Source of the DNA: Kytococcus aerolatus
GTDB lineage: Bacteria > Actinomycetota > Actinomycetes > Actinomycetales > Dermatophilaceae
Reading direction: 5' to 3'
Assembly: GCF_900187395.1 (NCBI RefSeq)
Contig: NZ_FYEZ01000002.1
Location: forward strand, 124,001-188,000
DNA: 64,000 nucleotides
The notes below the pieces were generated by a model. The model was not told where the DNA came from, did not search any database, and saw only the letters and a program-made list of their open reading frames with translations. Within the stretch, counting starts at the first letter, position 1. Every line of letters starts with the position of its first letter. Positions 17,589 to 24,904 of this stretch are shown one piece after another. The position numbers and the translations under genes were made by a program.

Positions 17589-17844
17589 CGACTCGACCAT
17601 CGGAAGAGGCTCGGGTGGCCGACTGGGGAAATTCCCCAGTCGCTCACCTCGACGGGGCAGGTGACCCAAATGGGTCACCTGTTCATTTCTGAACACCTGC
17701 CGGTCCGCATGCACCTGCCGGGCTCTGGGCTCCGATCGGATGATCGGAAACCACGGCGTCGGCCACGACGTCGTTGGTGGAGGTGGGAGTGGAGGCTTCC
17801 TGCTCAAATGAGCAGGAAGCCTCCCGGCCCGCCGCCTCGCCGCT

Positions 17845-17871
17845 GCCTACGGCGTCACTGACGACGGCGGA
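17845..17871. repeat. 27-bp imperfect direct repeat, copy 1
   Basis: Begins GCCTACGGCGTCACTG; 25 of 27 bases match the copy at 18139-18165. It lies between hairpins of the array. A second short repeat, CGGTTGCGCCCGGA, occurs at 17876-17889 and 17946-17959, each running into the left arm of a hairpin. Confidence 0.85.
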
Positions 17872-18138
17872 AGTTCGGTTGCGCCCGGATAAGGTTGCGG
17901 CACCTGCCGCACCCTTATCGCTCGACCATCGCTCCGAGTTCGTGACGGTTGCGCCCGGAGGCTTCTGCGGCATGTGACGCAGAAGCCTCGCACGGTCGGT
18001 TCTGCGGCATGTGACGCAGAACCGACGCCTGCGAGTTCATTGGTGGTGGGGGTGGACTGGTTGGGCTCCGTGGAGCCAGACCATTCACCGGCCCGTGCCC
18101 TGGGACTTCTGCGGCATGTGCCGCAGAAGTCTCCAGCC

Positions 18139-18165
18139 GCCTACGACATCACTGACGACGGCGGA
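18139..18165. repeat. 27-bp imperfect direct repeat, copy 2
   Basis: Begins GCCTACGACATCACTG; 25 of 27 bases match 17845-17871. It follows the hairpin at 18104-18131. Confidence 0.85.
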
Positions 18166-18259
18166 CGGTGGGCCTACGGGGCCGCGAAATCTTCAGATCT
18201 GAAGATTCTCGACAGCCACCGCTCCTACCTCGGCATCATCGCTGACCACGCCCCCGCCA

Positions 18260-19669
18260 TCACAGCACGACGGCGCGGCGCCCGGACTCGCCCGGCTTCC
18301 TCACCGTGGGCCGCTTCACCGAGTCAGCCTGCACGCCCCACAAGGCCAGCGACGCCGCGATCAACGCAGACGAACCGGGCGCTTTCCGATCCCATGCGAA
18401 GGCCTGCCCGCCCCGCATGGGTCGGGTCCTGGCATCCAGCACGCCACGAGACAACTCCACCTGGCCGCGATGACGCAGCTTGCGGTCATGCACCGCGTCC
18501 CACATGCCACCGGCGGCCTCAGACACATCCCGCGAACCGGCCAGAGTGAGACGCACCCCAGCGGCCCTCCAGTCGAGTTCCGCCAACGGGGACCGCTCAT
18601 CGATCACGACAGCACGGACACCACGGACCATCCGCACGGCGACCCATTCCGGAAGCCACGAGATGCCCTCCTCGGTGGTGTACCACTCAACATGGTTCAG
18701 CCCGTCCTCACGGATCGCAGCGAGGCACACCGTGGCTTTATCCCGGGACGGGGGCGCGTCCAACCCAACCACGATCCGCTGGTGGGGCTCGGACTGCCGG
18801 TCTTCCAGGTCGGCCCAGACACTGTGGTCAAACACGGCATGGTCGCTGATCTGGTGCGGCGCCCACATCGACAAGCGCTCGGCCTTAAACTGGTCCACCG
18901 GCAGGACCGACCGGTCGTTGCGGACGGCCTCCAGCGGGACACGCCCCGAGGCAACAGCCGGATTCACCGCCCGCCACAACTCCTCGTCGTCCACGTCGGC
19001 GCCCCACTCCGCGCACCACTCAAACCATGCCAATCGAGGGTTGGTCCCGTCATGGGCCGACTGCCGCATCGTGCGGAAACTCTCGGCGTCGTGCATCGGT
19101 CCCGGCGCCGTCCCAAAATAGAGCGACTGGGCGTGCGGGCGGGAAAACACGGTCGGGGCCAGTGCGCCCACCTCGGCCGCAGGCAGGTCTTCGGCCTCGT
19201 CCACCACCAATCGGTCGACGGACAGGCCGCGTCCAGCCGACGCACTCCGAGTCGTGAAGGCGATGCGGCCACCACTCGACAAGGCAATGTACTCCGCGCC
19301 GATCATTTGAGAATGGCGCTCCACGAGGCGGGACAGGTCATCGTGAGCCTGAATCACCGACCAAAGCCGGCGGAATGCGTCGGAGGACGTCTTTACGGCG
19401 TGCGCGGTGTGCAGAATGTTCTCACCCAGGACACACAGCCCATACAACTCCAATGCGGCCAGGATTTGTCCCTTCCCGTTTTGGCGACCGACCACGAGGC
19501 CAGCCACGGATGCAGACCAAGTGCCCCCGGACTCGCGGAGGATGCCGCGCACCACCTCGGCCTGCCAATCATCCAGACCGATCCCGTACGCGCGGGCCAG
19601 GGCCGCGCACTCGTTGCCGGTCGTCTCATCACCCTCCGGGACACGGGAGAACGTCGGCTCGGTCATCAT
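18260..19669 (-). CDS. Phage terminase large subunit (TerL)
   Basis: A 469-residue DNA-packaging motor protein of the HK97-like TerL group. The ATPase domain has Walker A VVGRQNGKGQILAALELYGL (the usual Ser/Thr after Lys is Gly, as I recall for many actinophage TerL proteins) and Walker B DRLVVDEAEDLPAAEVGAL. A nuclease domain follows (RIVVGLDAPPSRDKATVCLA and RAVVIDERSPLAELDW carry acidic residues). TerL cuts concatemers and drives DNA into a procapsid. Its start overlaps the terS-like gene by ATGA. With no capsid or portal gene in the element, it would have to load a helper phage's heads, or it is a relic. Confidence 0.9.
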   Translation of the reverse strand: MMTEPTFSRVPEGDETTGNECAALARAYGIGLDDWQAEVVRGILRESGGTWSASVAGLVVGRQNGKGQILAALELYGLCVLGENILHTAHAVKTSSDAFRRLWSVIQAHDDLSRLVERHSQMIGAEYIALSSGGRIAFTTRSASAGRGLSVDRLVVDEAEDLPAAEVGALAPTVFSRPHAQSLYFGTAPGPMHDAESFRTMRQSAHDGTNPRLAWFEWCAEWGADVDDEELWRAVNPAVASGRVPLEAVRNDRSVLPVDQFKAERLSMWAPHQISDHAVFDHSVWADLEDRQSEPHQRIVVGLDAPPSRDKATVCLAAIREDGLNHVEWYTTEEGISWLPEWVAVRMVRGVRAVVIDERSPLAELDWRAAGVRLTLAGSRDVSEAAGGMWDAVHDRKLRHRGQVELSRGVLDARTRPMRGGQAFAWDRKAPGSSALIAASLALWGVQADSVKRPTVRKPGESGRRAVVL

Positions 19670-19890
19670 GCGCCCTTCCGCTTCCGACGGGCAGCTGCAA
19701 TCTCATCCAAGGGCGACGACTTGCCAGCAGCAGGGGCAGTCTCCGCCAATTTCGTGACGAGGATGCGGTACTCACGCGCCACCGTCGCAAGGTCGCGAGG
19801 GGTGGTCTCAGGGTCGCTCAGAACAGCCTCAAGGCGGCCCCTCAAGGCCTCCAGGCGGGCTACATCGTCAGGGGGAAGGTGCTGGGTCAT
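19666..19890 (-). CDS. Putative terminase small subunit-like protein
   Basis: A 74-residue helical protein: two helices (DDVARLEALRGRLEAVLSD, DLATVAREYRILVTKLAE) and a basic tail (LDEIAAARRKRKGA). Its size, the LDE...RR tail and its position overlapping terL by ATGA are typical of the short TerS-like proteins of actinophages, which help recognise the packaging site. Sequence similarity alone is weak, so the call leans on context. Confidence 0.6.
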   Translation of the reverse strand: MTQHLPPDDVARLEALRGRLEAVLSDPETTPRDLATVAREYRILVTKLAETAPAAGKSSPLDEIAAARRKRKGA

Positions 19891-19931
19891 TCAGGGCCTC
19901 CAGATCTATTCCTACGCCAAGAGCGGCGGGG

Positions 19932-19970
19932 CGAGGGGGGAGGGGCGGTGGAGTTCCCCTCCCCCTCTCG
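19932..19970. terminator. G-rich/C-rich hairpin between HNH and terS genes
   Basis: A stem of about 13 bp made almost wholly of G on one arm and C on the other (19932-19945 with 19956-19970, one bulge), loop 10 nt. It sits in the 88-bp gap before terS on the minus strand, where it may end or weaken transcription into the terminase genes. Confidence 0.5.
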
Positions 19971-19978
19971 ATTGTTGG

Positions 19979-20254
19979 TCAGCCGAGCGCGCCGCTGTTG
20001 GTTCCGACTGTGCCGTCGGGTCCGTCGCTGCGTGTTCGGTTGCAGCTCGCGTGCGCGGGGCGCAGCGACGTGTAGTCATCGCTGCCGCCGCGTGCAGTCG
20101 GGATGATGTGGTCAACCACGAACGAGCGCGGATCCGGGTATCGCAATCCCAGGTCGATGGGCTCGCCGCACAGCCCGCATGGCTCACCGGCTCGGACTCG
20201 GGCTGCGATGCGCTTCCGCGCGCGGTCCCGGATCGCTGACGTCTGAAAGGGCAT
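19979..20254 (-). CDS. HNH endonuclease
   Basis: A 91-residue HNH nuclease. CGLCGEPIDLG supplies the first zinc-binding CxxC, SFVVDHIIPTARGGSDDYTSL is the core with the catalytic DH, and HASCNRTRSD carries the final His/Asn and the next Cys. In HK97-like phages an HNH protein next to the terminase is needed for cutting DNA during packaging. I chose the ATG at 20254, which follows the upstream stop by one base (TGACATG); a TTG at 20272 is a longer alternative. Confidence 0.88.
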   Translation of the reverse strand: MPFQTSAIRDRARKRIAARVRAGEPCGLCGEPIDLGLRYPDPRSFVVDHIIPTARGGSDDYTSLRPAHASCNRTRSDGPDGTVGTNSGALG

Positions 20255-20255
20255 G

Positions 20256-21065
20256 TCAGCCGTGAAGCCCAATCACGAACGTGCCCTTCTTGGGGCGCGG
20301 CTGGCCGAAGTTGTCCGTGTTGGCGGCGTGCTCGGCGGCGGCCTTCTCGCGCTCGTCGCGCAGCTTCTGCAGGCGCTGCGCGTATCCGGTGAGCGTCACG
20401 AAGTCGACGTCGTGGCCGTCGAAGATCGGCTCCCACAGTGCGGTGCTTCCGTGATACTCCGTCACCTGCGTGTGGTCGAGATCGTAGAACGGGAGCAGGT
20501 GTCCGAGCCTGCCGCCGAGGGTCGGCAGCCCGTCCACCTGGCCGAGGGACCGCACTCCGGTCAGGGCGTGGCGCATCACTGTCACGGCGTCGCGGGCGTC
20601 TGCCCAGGTGCGGACGTGCTGTGCCGGGATGCGTCCCCCGTGGCCGGCGTCGGCCGGGTCGAAGGGGCCGAGGGCGTCTCGGGCCTTGGCGATGGTGGCC
20701 CCTGCCGCGTTGACCACGGGTACCCATGCCTTGACGATGGCCTGGTGGTGCTCTCGGAGGAGGGCCCCGTCGAGTTGCGCGGCGTGGGCGCGCATGTTGC
20801 CGGTCACCCCCTCGTTGTCCAGGACGCGGAGGGTGGCGAGGCGCTGCACGTCGGGGTCGGTGGCGGGGTCTCGGTCGGCCAGGAGGGCCTCGGCGACGGC
20901 GGCGGCCAGGTCTTCGCGGGAGACGGTGAGGGCGCGGGCCTTGTCGATGGATGCGTGGGCATCCTTGCGGGCCTTCGCGTACTTCGTGGGCAGGCTCACG
21001 CCGAGGTTGTCTGCGGCGCGCCGAACGTTGTTCGCGGCGGTGGTGTACAGAGAATAAGTGACCAT
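20256..21065 (-). CDS. Unknown 269-residue element protein
   Basis: I do not recognise this protein. It begins MVTYSLYTTAANNVRRAADNLGV after a clear AGGAG site. Residues 30-140 are mostly helical and alanine-rich; then WADARDAVTVMRHALTGVR and FYDLDHTQVTEYHG. A highly charged helix follows (RLQKLRDEREKAAAEHAA) and the protein ends GTFVIGLHG. It lies between the regulatory and packaging genes, where a phage would carry head or scaffold genes, so a role in capsid redirection is conceivable but nothing in the sequence proves it. A 97-bp G/C-tract leader separates it from the WhiB-like gene. Confidence 0.7.
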   Translation of the reverse strand: MVTYSLYTTAANNVRRAADNLGVSLPTKYAKARKDAHASIDKARALTVSREDLAAAVAEALLADRDPATDPDVQRLATLRVLDNEGVTGNMRAHAAQLDGALLREHHQAIVKAWVPVVNAAGATIAKARDALGPFDPADAGHGGRIPAQHVRTWADARDAVTVMRHALTGVRSLGQVDGLPTLGGRLGHLLPFYDLDHTQVTEYHGSTALWEPIFDGHDVDFVTLTGYAQRLQKLRDEREKAAAEHAANTDNFGQPRPKKGTFVIGLHG

Positions 21066-21162
21066 TTGGGTTCTCCTCATGTTCGGTGGGATTGAAGGGG
21101 GGGTGGGTGTTTGTAGGGGGTGGGGGGTGTTTTTCGGGGGGCCGCGTGCCGGGGGCATGGGG

Positions 21163-21432
21163 TCACTCCTTCCGACGGGCGGCTCGTCGGGCTGCGGCGG
21201 CGGCTTCACGGTCCACTCCCGCCCAGACGTTCCAGGTCTCGTGCTGGCCGACGGCGTCGCACTCCACGAGGGCGGGGCAGCCGGTGCAGAGCTCTGCGGC
21301 CAGGGCGCGATCCTCGGCGGAGTCCGACACCCAGAGCAGGCCGTCACGGCCACGACACGGGACGTGCTCACCACGGGCCGCAGCACGAGCCAGGGCGACG
21401 GCCAGGGCGGCGTGAGCCTCAGCAGGTGACAT
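21163..21432 (-). CDS. WhiB-like (Wbl) protein of the element
   Basis: An 89-residue Wbl protein. Cysteines at 26, 49, 52 and 58 follow the family spacing C-x22-C-x2-C-x5-C (HVPCRGRD, LCTGCPALVEC), then NVWAGVDRE, the equivalent of the conserved GVWGG turn, and a basic tail (AARRAARRKE). Such proteins bind a 4Fe-4S cluster and often the primary sigma factor; phage-borne copies can alter host transcription (for example WhiB of mycobacteriophage TM4). The start ATG overlaps the upstream stop as TGATG. Confidence 0.88.
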   Translation of the reverse strand: MSPAEAHAALAVALARAAARGEHVPCRGRDGLLWVSDSAEDRALAAELCTGCPALVECDAVGQHETWNVWAGVDREAAAAARRAARRKE

Positions 21433-21641
21433 CACAGGGCGGCCCCCCATTCGGCCACGGCGGCTCGGCAGGCTGTCGCTGCCGCCGTCCCGCCGACGGT
21501 CGCGACGTAGTCGAGCACCGTCACGGGGTGGTCATCGGCGGGGCCTACCGGGTCGGCGGTCAGGTCACGGGCGATGTCGCCCACGGGGTCGTCCCGGTAG
21601 GTCTGCGACCGCAGCCAGTCGGTGAACTTCGCGCGGTTCAT
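21432..21641 (-). CDS. YozE-like SAM-fold small protein
   Basis: A 69-residue protein. MNRAKFTDWLRSQTYRDDPVGDIARDLTAD closely resembles the YozE/UPF0346 pattern (F-x2-WL-x3-x2-RDDPIGDLARDI), a sterile-alpha-motif-like fold known in Firmicutes and their phages. Its ATG overlaps the primase stop (ATGA) and its stop overlaps the WhiB-like start, so it is tightly coupled in the operon. Function unknown. Confidence 0.75.
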   Translation of the reverse strand: MNRAKFTDWLRSQTYRDDPVGDIARDLTADPVGPADDHPVTVLDYVATVGGTAAATACRAAVAEWGAAL

Positions 21642-23776
21642 CGCACCCCCTCGGCCCGAGCGTTCGCCGCCGCGATCCGCTGGCAATGCGTGCACCGCCC
21701 AGCGTCGAGCTCTCGCTGTCCGGCGAGGTGGCGGTCCCCGCAGGGGCACATCGGCCGGTCGTCCGTACCAGAAATGTAGGTACCTGGGCGTGAGGTCTCG
21801 TTGCTGACGCTCTTCTTCCCTCCTCCTTCAAGGGGGTTGGGGGTGGGTACTGACATTTCTGGTACACGGAGGGGGCGCAGGGCATCGGGGTCGATGCCCT
21901 CGGCCAATCGGTAGGACCACCGGGTGCCGGGCTTGCCTGCCACGTGGGTCTCCTCCTCGTCGCAGTCCAGAACCCCCAGCATGTGCAGGGCCTGCAGTTG
22001 ACGGTCCACCGTGGCTCGGGGCTTGCCGATCCGCTTGCGCACCTCGGTCGTGGTGGAGTCCGGGTGGGCGGCCAGATCGTCAATGATCGCCAACCGCATC
22101 GGCGGCAGGGAGTCCCGTGCCGACCGCACCGCCAACCGCATCGCCTCGGCACGGTCCACGCCGATGGCGACCGCACCCCGCACCACCTGGGCGAGTTGCT
22201 TGGCGAACCGGGTGGGCATCTCCGGTGCGTGGGCGTCGATGACGTCGCCCCGGTAGTCGAACTCGACACCGGTGCGGGCGAGCGTCACGAGGTCGGCGGC
22301 GGCTAGCAGCCGGTCGGACTCCTCGTCGGTGACGTTCACGCCGTCGGTGGGCTTCACCCTGGCCAGGACTCCGGCGACCGCCTCGGAGAGCTCGGCGCGC
22401 ATCTGCACCTCGCTGCCGGTGTTGCCGATGGCGCGGCGCCCTGCAGCCTGCCGTCCGGTGGTGGAGTCCATGCGGATGAGCACGAACCGGTCGCCCATCG
22501 AGGCGATCACCGCATGCGCCTTGTCCCACGCGGTGGTGACGGCGCCGACCACGACGACCCGCCCGGCCCAGGACAGGGATTGTCCACCGTCGGTGCCGAC
22601 GTGCCGGGTCCACGACCCGTCGTAGACCTCACGGAGGGCTCCGAGCACTTCGGCTCGGGCGTCGCGCTGCATGGACAGAATCGAGGTCACGTCCTTGATG
22701 ACCAGCACGCCCCGGTCGCCGATCTCCCGCAGCAGGCCACCAGTAGCGGCCTTGGACCGCTCCCGCTTCGACGTGGCCGACAACAGGGCACCCTCGGAGC
22801 GGATGGTGCTCGTCAGGAGTGCCCCGGCCCCGGCGAGGGCCTGCACGGTCTCAGTCTTGGCGTTGCCCGAACCGGAGATGACCAGCAGCCAGAGCGGGTC
22901 ACCGTCGAGCCGCTCCACCGCAGCAGCGGCCAGCGTCACGTCGAGCGCGTCCAGGTCGTAGTCGGCCCCGAGCCACCGGGTGAACACGGAGTGGCACTCC
23001 GCCAGGGTGACCGGCTCGACCGGGGGCTTGGTCGGGTCGGTCGGGTCATCCACAGGGATGAGCTCGTCCAGGGTGTGACCGGCCATGAGGTGATCGGTCA
23101 CGTCCGCGCCCTCGTGGTCCACGGCGGGGCGGGTGAGGTCCACGGTCGCCCCGACGGCGGCCAGGCCTTCGGTGAGGGTCTGGGCCCACTTCTGCCCGGT
23201 CGGGTCGTTGTCCATCACGGCGATGACGTGCGCCCCGGCCAGCGGAGTCAGGTCGGCGCCGCCGACGCTCCCGCCGCCTTGCCGTGCGGTGGTGGCCGTG
23301 GCCCCGTGGTGGGCCAGCGCGTGCACGTCTGACTCGCCCTCCACGAAGTAGACGGGCTCACCGTTGGCGACGGCCTGGGCGACGGCGGTGAGGTTGTAGA
23401 GCACCGTGGAGGACTTCACCTTGACGTTTTGCTTGAAGCCCTTGGCCTTCTTGCCGGGCTTGGCGTCCGGCTTGTAGTGCCGGGACACCAGGGCTTCGAC
23501 CTCGCCTGTGCTGGCCCGGTACTCGTAGCGGGACTCGCGCCGGTTGTCGAACAGGTCGGCCACGCCCAGGCCGATGGCCTCGAGCATGTCTTCGTCGTGG
23601 CACCCGTGCGAGAAGCACTTGAGCCGGGCGCGCTCGTGGTCGGGGTAGAGCGAGGCGTTGCGGTCGCCGCCGTCGTGGGCGGGACAGCGGAACCTGTACC
23701 CGACACCGCGCTTCACCGGGCCCCAGCCGCCCGCCTCTAGGGCGTCGTGGATGCGCTGCATGGCGGTGTCGGTCAT
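21638..23776 (-). CDS. Phage-type primase / P-loop ATPase replication protein
   Basis: A 712-residue replication protein. N-terminal CHC2-like zinc finger: FRCPAHDGG and LKCFSHGCHDED. A TOPRIM domain follows: PVYFVEGESDVHALAHHG and VIAVMDNDPTGQKWAQ (DxDxxG). From about residue 300 there is a P-loop (LLVISGSGNAKTETVQAL) and a likely Walker B (RGVLVIKDVTSIL), as in phage and plasmid helicases. The C-terminal part has a winged-helix-like region (TTTEVRKRIGKPRATVDRQLQ) and a zinc ribbon (CPCGDRHL, CTHCQ). Such proteins prime and open an origin for autonomous replication of satellites and plasmids. It overlaps both neighbours by ATGA. Confidence 0.88.
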   Translation of the reverse strand: MTDTAMQRIHDALEAGGWGPVKRGVGYRFRCPAHDGGDRNASLYPDHERARLKCFSHGCHDEDMLEAIGLGVADLFDNRRESRYEYRASTGEVEALVSRHYKPDAKPGKKAKGFKQNVKVKSSTVLYNLTAVAQAVANGEPVYFVEGESDVHALAHHGATATTARQGGGSVGGADLTPLAGAHVIAVMDNDPTGQKWAQTLTEGLAAVGATVDLTRPAVDHEGADVTDHLMAGHTLDELIPVDDPTDPTKPPVEPVTLAECHSVFTRWLGADYDLDALDVTLAAAAVERLDGDPLWLLVISGSGNAKTETVQALAGAGALLTSTIRSEGALLSATSKRERSKAATGGLLREIGDRGVLVIKDVTSILSMQRDARAEVLGALREVYDGSWTRHVGTDGGQSLSWAGRVVVVGAVTTAWDKAHAVIASMGDRFVLIRMDSTTGRQAAGRRAIGNTGSEVQMRAELSEAVAGVLARVKPTDGVNVTDEESDRLLAAADLVTLARTGVEFDYRGDVIDAHAPEMPTRFAKQLAQVVRGAVAIGVDRAEAMRLAVRSARDSLPPMRLAIIDDLAAHPDSTTTEVRKRIGKPRATVDRQLQALHMLGVLDCDEEETHVAGKPGTRWSYRLAEGIDPDALRPLRVPEMSVPTPNPLEGGGKKSVSNETSRPGTYISGTDDRPMCPCGDRHLAGQRELDAGRCTHCQRIAAANARAEGVR

Positions 23777-24147
23777 CGGCCATCACCGCCGGACTCGAAC
23801 TCGGCGTTCTGCAGGCGCTCCAGGGCCTCGGTGTGGCCGTGGGTGACCTTGAGCTCGCAGGTGAGCATGACCGCTTCGAGGCCGTTGCGCCGGGCCTTGA
23901 GATACCGGTTCCTCGCCCCGGTCAGGGACAGGAACGGCTCGCGGCGCCACCGTCCGGCACGGTTCCGAACAGCCACGAGCACGAGGACGTCCGAGCGCCA
24001 GGCGTAGTCGGCCAGGGCTAGCAGATCGGCCTCGGAGGCGGTATCATCGTGGTGGGTGAGCGGGCCGGACGCGGCGCCAAGAATGTTCTCCTCCACAGCC
24101 CCTCGGTTTTCTCCGTTTCCGGGGGGCGCACCCATGTCAGCAGTCAT
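23773..24147 (-). CDS. Unknown element protein
   Basis: About 124 residues, no recognised domain. The middle part (LLALADYAWRSDVLVLVAVRNRAGRWRREPFLSLTGARNRYL) suggests a small alpha/beta fold, followed by a helix EAVMLTCELKVTHGHTEALERL. Its stop overlaps the primase start (ATGA) and its start overlaps the end of the gene before it. Two in-frame ATGs (24147, 24135) are both reasonable. Confidence 0.6.
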   Translation of the reverse strand: MTADMGAPPGNGENRGAVEENILGAASGPLTHHDDTASEADLLALADYAWRSDVLVLVAVRNRAGRWRREPFLSLTGARNRYLKARRNGLEAVMLTCELKVTHGHTEALERLQNAEFESGGDGR

Positions 24148-24487
24148 TGGCACCACCGCCTCGGCGGTCGGCGCGACGGGCAGCAGTCTCCCCGGTGGGG
24201 TCCGCGTAGGTCAGTCGGTAGTAGAGGGCATCGAAGCGGCGGGCCTCGTGAGCCTGCATGGCGATGCTGTTTGCCAGGAAGTCGCCGAAAGACGGTCCAC
24301 GGCCAGCGACCCGGTTCACGTAGGTGCGGCACAGCTTGTGCAGCTTCGCGGGTCGCACGGGCATCCCGGCGTTCTGCAACAGGGCGGCGGCCTCACGAAT
24401 CAGCGACTCGACGCCGGGCACGCTCCGGCCCTGGTCTCCCGTCTCGTGCTTCCCGGGGGTGTTCTGGGTGAGGGTGGGAGCACTCAT
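24137..24487 (-). CDS. Unknown helical element protein
   Basis: A 116-residue protein with a flexible start and a helical body: SLIREAAALLQNAGMPVRPAKLHKLCRTYVNRVAGRG, then FGDFLANSIAMQAHEARRFDALYYRLTYADPTGETA. It is predicted cytoplasmic. It overlaps the AlpA-like gene by ATGA. No family recognised; its place between the HTH protein and the primase suggests an early replication or control function. Confidence 0.6.
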   Translation of the reverse strand: MSAPTLTQNTPGKHETGDQGRSVPGVESLIREAAALLQNAGMPVRPAKLHKLCRTYVNRVAGRGPSFGDFLANSIAMQAHEARRFDALYYRLTYADPTGETAARRADRRGGGANDC

Positions 24488-24696
24488 CGGGCACCGCCCC
24501 CAACCGTGGGGATAGGGCGAAGGGCAGCGTCGAGGTCGGCGACGTCGAAGCGGATGAGACGCGGGCCCAGTCGGTAGGCGGGGATGCGCCCCTCGGAGAC
24601 CATGCGGCGCAGGGTGCGGGGTGAGACGTTCAGGTGCTCGGCGGCGGCATCGGGGGCCAGCCAGTCGCGGCTAGGGGTGGGGATCTGGGTAGACAA
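24484..24696 (-). CDS. AlpA/excisionase-like HTH protein
   Basis: A 70-residue MerR-like winged HTH: WLAPDAAAEHLNVSPRTLRRMVSEGRIPAYRLGPRLIRF followed by DVADLDAALRP. This is the layout of AlpA/Xis-type proteins that, in satellites, switch on excision and replication. It is the first gene of a run of ATGA-coupled genes (this gene, two unknowns, primase, YozE-like, WhiB-like) and has an operator-like palindrome just upstream. Confidence 0.88.
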   Translation of the reverse strand: MSTQIPTPSRDWLAPDAAAEHLNVSPRTLRRMVSEGRIPAYRLGPRLIRFDVADLDAALRPIPTVGGGAR

Positions 24697-24735
24697 AACT
24701 CCGGCTCCATCTCGGTTGAGATGAACTCCGGAGTT
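24697..24735 (-). promoter_or_regulatory. Operator-like repeats before the AlpA-like gene
   Basis: AACTCCGG occurs at 24697 and again 27 bp away at 24724, where it is the left half of a perfect 12-bp palindrome AACTCCGGAGTT (24724-24735). Between them lies CATCTC-GGTT-GAGATG (24708-24723). The first repeat touches the start codon of the AlpA-like gene. This is a probable repressor or autoregulation site for the early operon. Confidence 0.6.
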
Positions 24736-24904
24736 AGAGTTCGTTCGTGTGCGTTTCCCGGCGCCCCGTTATCCTCCGTTGGCCTTTCGGCCCTTGGCTT
24801 CTCAGCCATCCTGTGGCGGTTCATGCGCCCTGAGGTCTGAGCGCGGCCACAGTGTGCCCTCGGTTTGAATCGTAGCACGTCTGGTCATGTCTGGCCATGA
24901 GGTT

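Larger units (their letters stand above)
17365..18207. repeat. Array of inverted repeats (hairpin array)
   Basis: In 843 non-coding bases I count about 13 inverted repeats, most perfect and with different arm sequences. Arms: 17365-17374/17377-17386; 17438-17442/17452-17456 (imperfect); 17541-17550/17553-17562; 17620-17630/17632-17642; 17658-17668/17671-17681; 17681-17685/17690-17694; 17731-17737/17742-17748; 17791-17806/17809-17824; 17888-17902/17905-17919 (one mismatch); 17958-17969/17978-17989; 17995-18006/18015-18026; 18064-18069/18072-18077; 18104-18116/18119-18131; 18188-18197/18198-18207. Many share one design: TG, five variable bases, a 2-nt centre, the complement, CA (TGGGACA-AA-TGTCCCA; TGACCCA-AA-TGGGTCA; TGCGGAA-AG-TTCCGCA; TGCGGCA-CC-TGCCGCA; TGCGGCA-TG-TGCCGCA). 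The outer arms also co-vary. The array lies beyond the 3' end of terL. Its role is unknown: operator sites, a structured RNA or a packaging/replication site are options. Confidence 0.85.

Noticed and set aside
17365-18207. CRISPR array
   Set aside because: There are short repeats, but spacing and repeat length vary, the variable parts are themselves palindromes, and no cas gene is present.
18470-20239. A 589-codon plus-strand frame in the element
   Set aside because: It runs across terL, terS and HNH on the opposite strand and has no domain; all three minus-strand genes have motifs.
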